Of a DNA stretch of 24,337 nucleotides, positions 24,284-24,337 are shown piece after piece. This stretch comes from CAZAFL01 sp964484465. GTDB taxonomy: Bacteria; Bacteroidota; Ignavibacteria; UBA10030; SZUA-254. The notes under the pieces were generated by a model. The model saw only the letters and a program-made list of their open reading frames with translations, had not been told where the DNA came from and did not search any database. The stretch lies in assembly GCA_964484465.1 (NCBI GenBank), contig CAZAFL010000036.1, positions 1 through 24,337 of the forward strand, in the 5' to 3' direction. Each line of letters starts with the position of its first letter. Position 1 is the stretch's first letter. The translations under genes were made by a program, and so were the position numbers.

Positions 24284-24337
24284 CGGAGAGGGAGAGATTT
24301 GAACTCTCGGTACAGGTTTACCCCGTACGGCGGTTTA
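24284..24337 (-). tRNA. tRNA, 3' part; probably tRNA-Ser(GCU)
   Basis: The T-arm is complete: stem 24308-24304/24296-24292 (GAGAG with CTCTC) around TTCAAAT, then the acceptor strand CCTCTCC (24291-24285) and discriminator G at 24284. A long variable arm, TACGGG (24327-24322) with CCTGTA (24316-24311) around a 5-base loop, limits it to Ser, Leu or Tyr. Discriminator G points to Ser, since bacterial Leu and Tyr use A. The visible TAA followed by ACCGC fits T36-A37-A38, giving anticodon NNT and hence GCU for Ser. If Tyr, the same bases would be read as GUA. CCA is not encoded. The 5' half lies beyond the window. Confidence 0.82.

Noticed and set aside
1..24337. CRISPR arrays, insertion sequences, prophage genes or integrase attachment sites
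   Set aside because: No regularly spaced repeats, transposase/integrase motifs or flanking duplications seen; the tmRNA 3' end is a common integration site but is followed directly by its terminator and dapF.

Overview
The window looks like chromosomal DNA of a moderately AT-rich Gram-negative bacterium, probably from the Chlorobi/Ignavibacteria side of the FCB group. The pointers are: a two-gene Rieske/cytochrome b complex with no cytochrome c1 gene, an exported porin-like protein and lipoproteins, a tmRNA tag reading ADYNYALAA, few strong Shine-Dalgarno sites, and stable RNAs that do not encode CCA. This placement is inference from sequence features only.

Layout. At 1-314 is the 3' part of a tmRNA gene with its terminator. 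On the plus strand, 405-3062 carries dapF (lysine/peptidoglycan precursor), then a Rieske protein, a fused b6/subunit IV-like cytochrome b and a 56-residue single-span membrane protein. A minus-strand operon (9495 down to 3123) follows: SDR oxidoreductase, YqeY-like protein, CvpA-like membrane protein, mutS2 and purL, driven by a near-consensus sigma70-type promoter at 9517-9545.

The plus strand from 9634 to 14023 is the most unusual part. It encodes a Cys/His-rich exported small protein, a coiled-coil porin-like outer membrane protein, a ZnuA-like metal-binding protein, and a ZnuB-like permease fused to a C-terminal HEAT-repeat domain. Together these look like an envelope-spanning zinc/manganese uptake locus, but it has no ABC ATPase. 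Next, 14099-17967 holds a run of exported proteins: a PrxQ/BCP-type peroxiredoxin, a TolB-like beta-propeller, a small possible lipoprotein and an M28 aminopeptidase lipoprotein with a PDZ domain.

From 17992 to the end everything is on the minus strand: nadA; a pterin/nucleotide operon (folB, folK, deoxynucleoside kinase, a 66-residue membrane protein) with its own promoter at 20966-20994; glnS and gltX overlapping by one base; and at the edge the 3' part of a long-variable-arm tRNA, probably Ser(GCU). A strong intrinsic terminator lies between the tRNA and gltX.

Several starts were moved from the longest-ORF position to internal ATGs because of SD sites, promoters or terminators: yqeY-like, znuA-like, znuB-like, deoxynucleoside kinase, folB, gltX and cytochrome b. 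The only stretch over 300 bases without a protein gene is 1-404, which holds the tmRNA, its terminator and about 90 bases of dapF leader.
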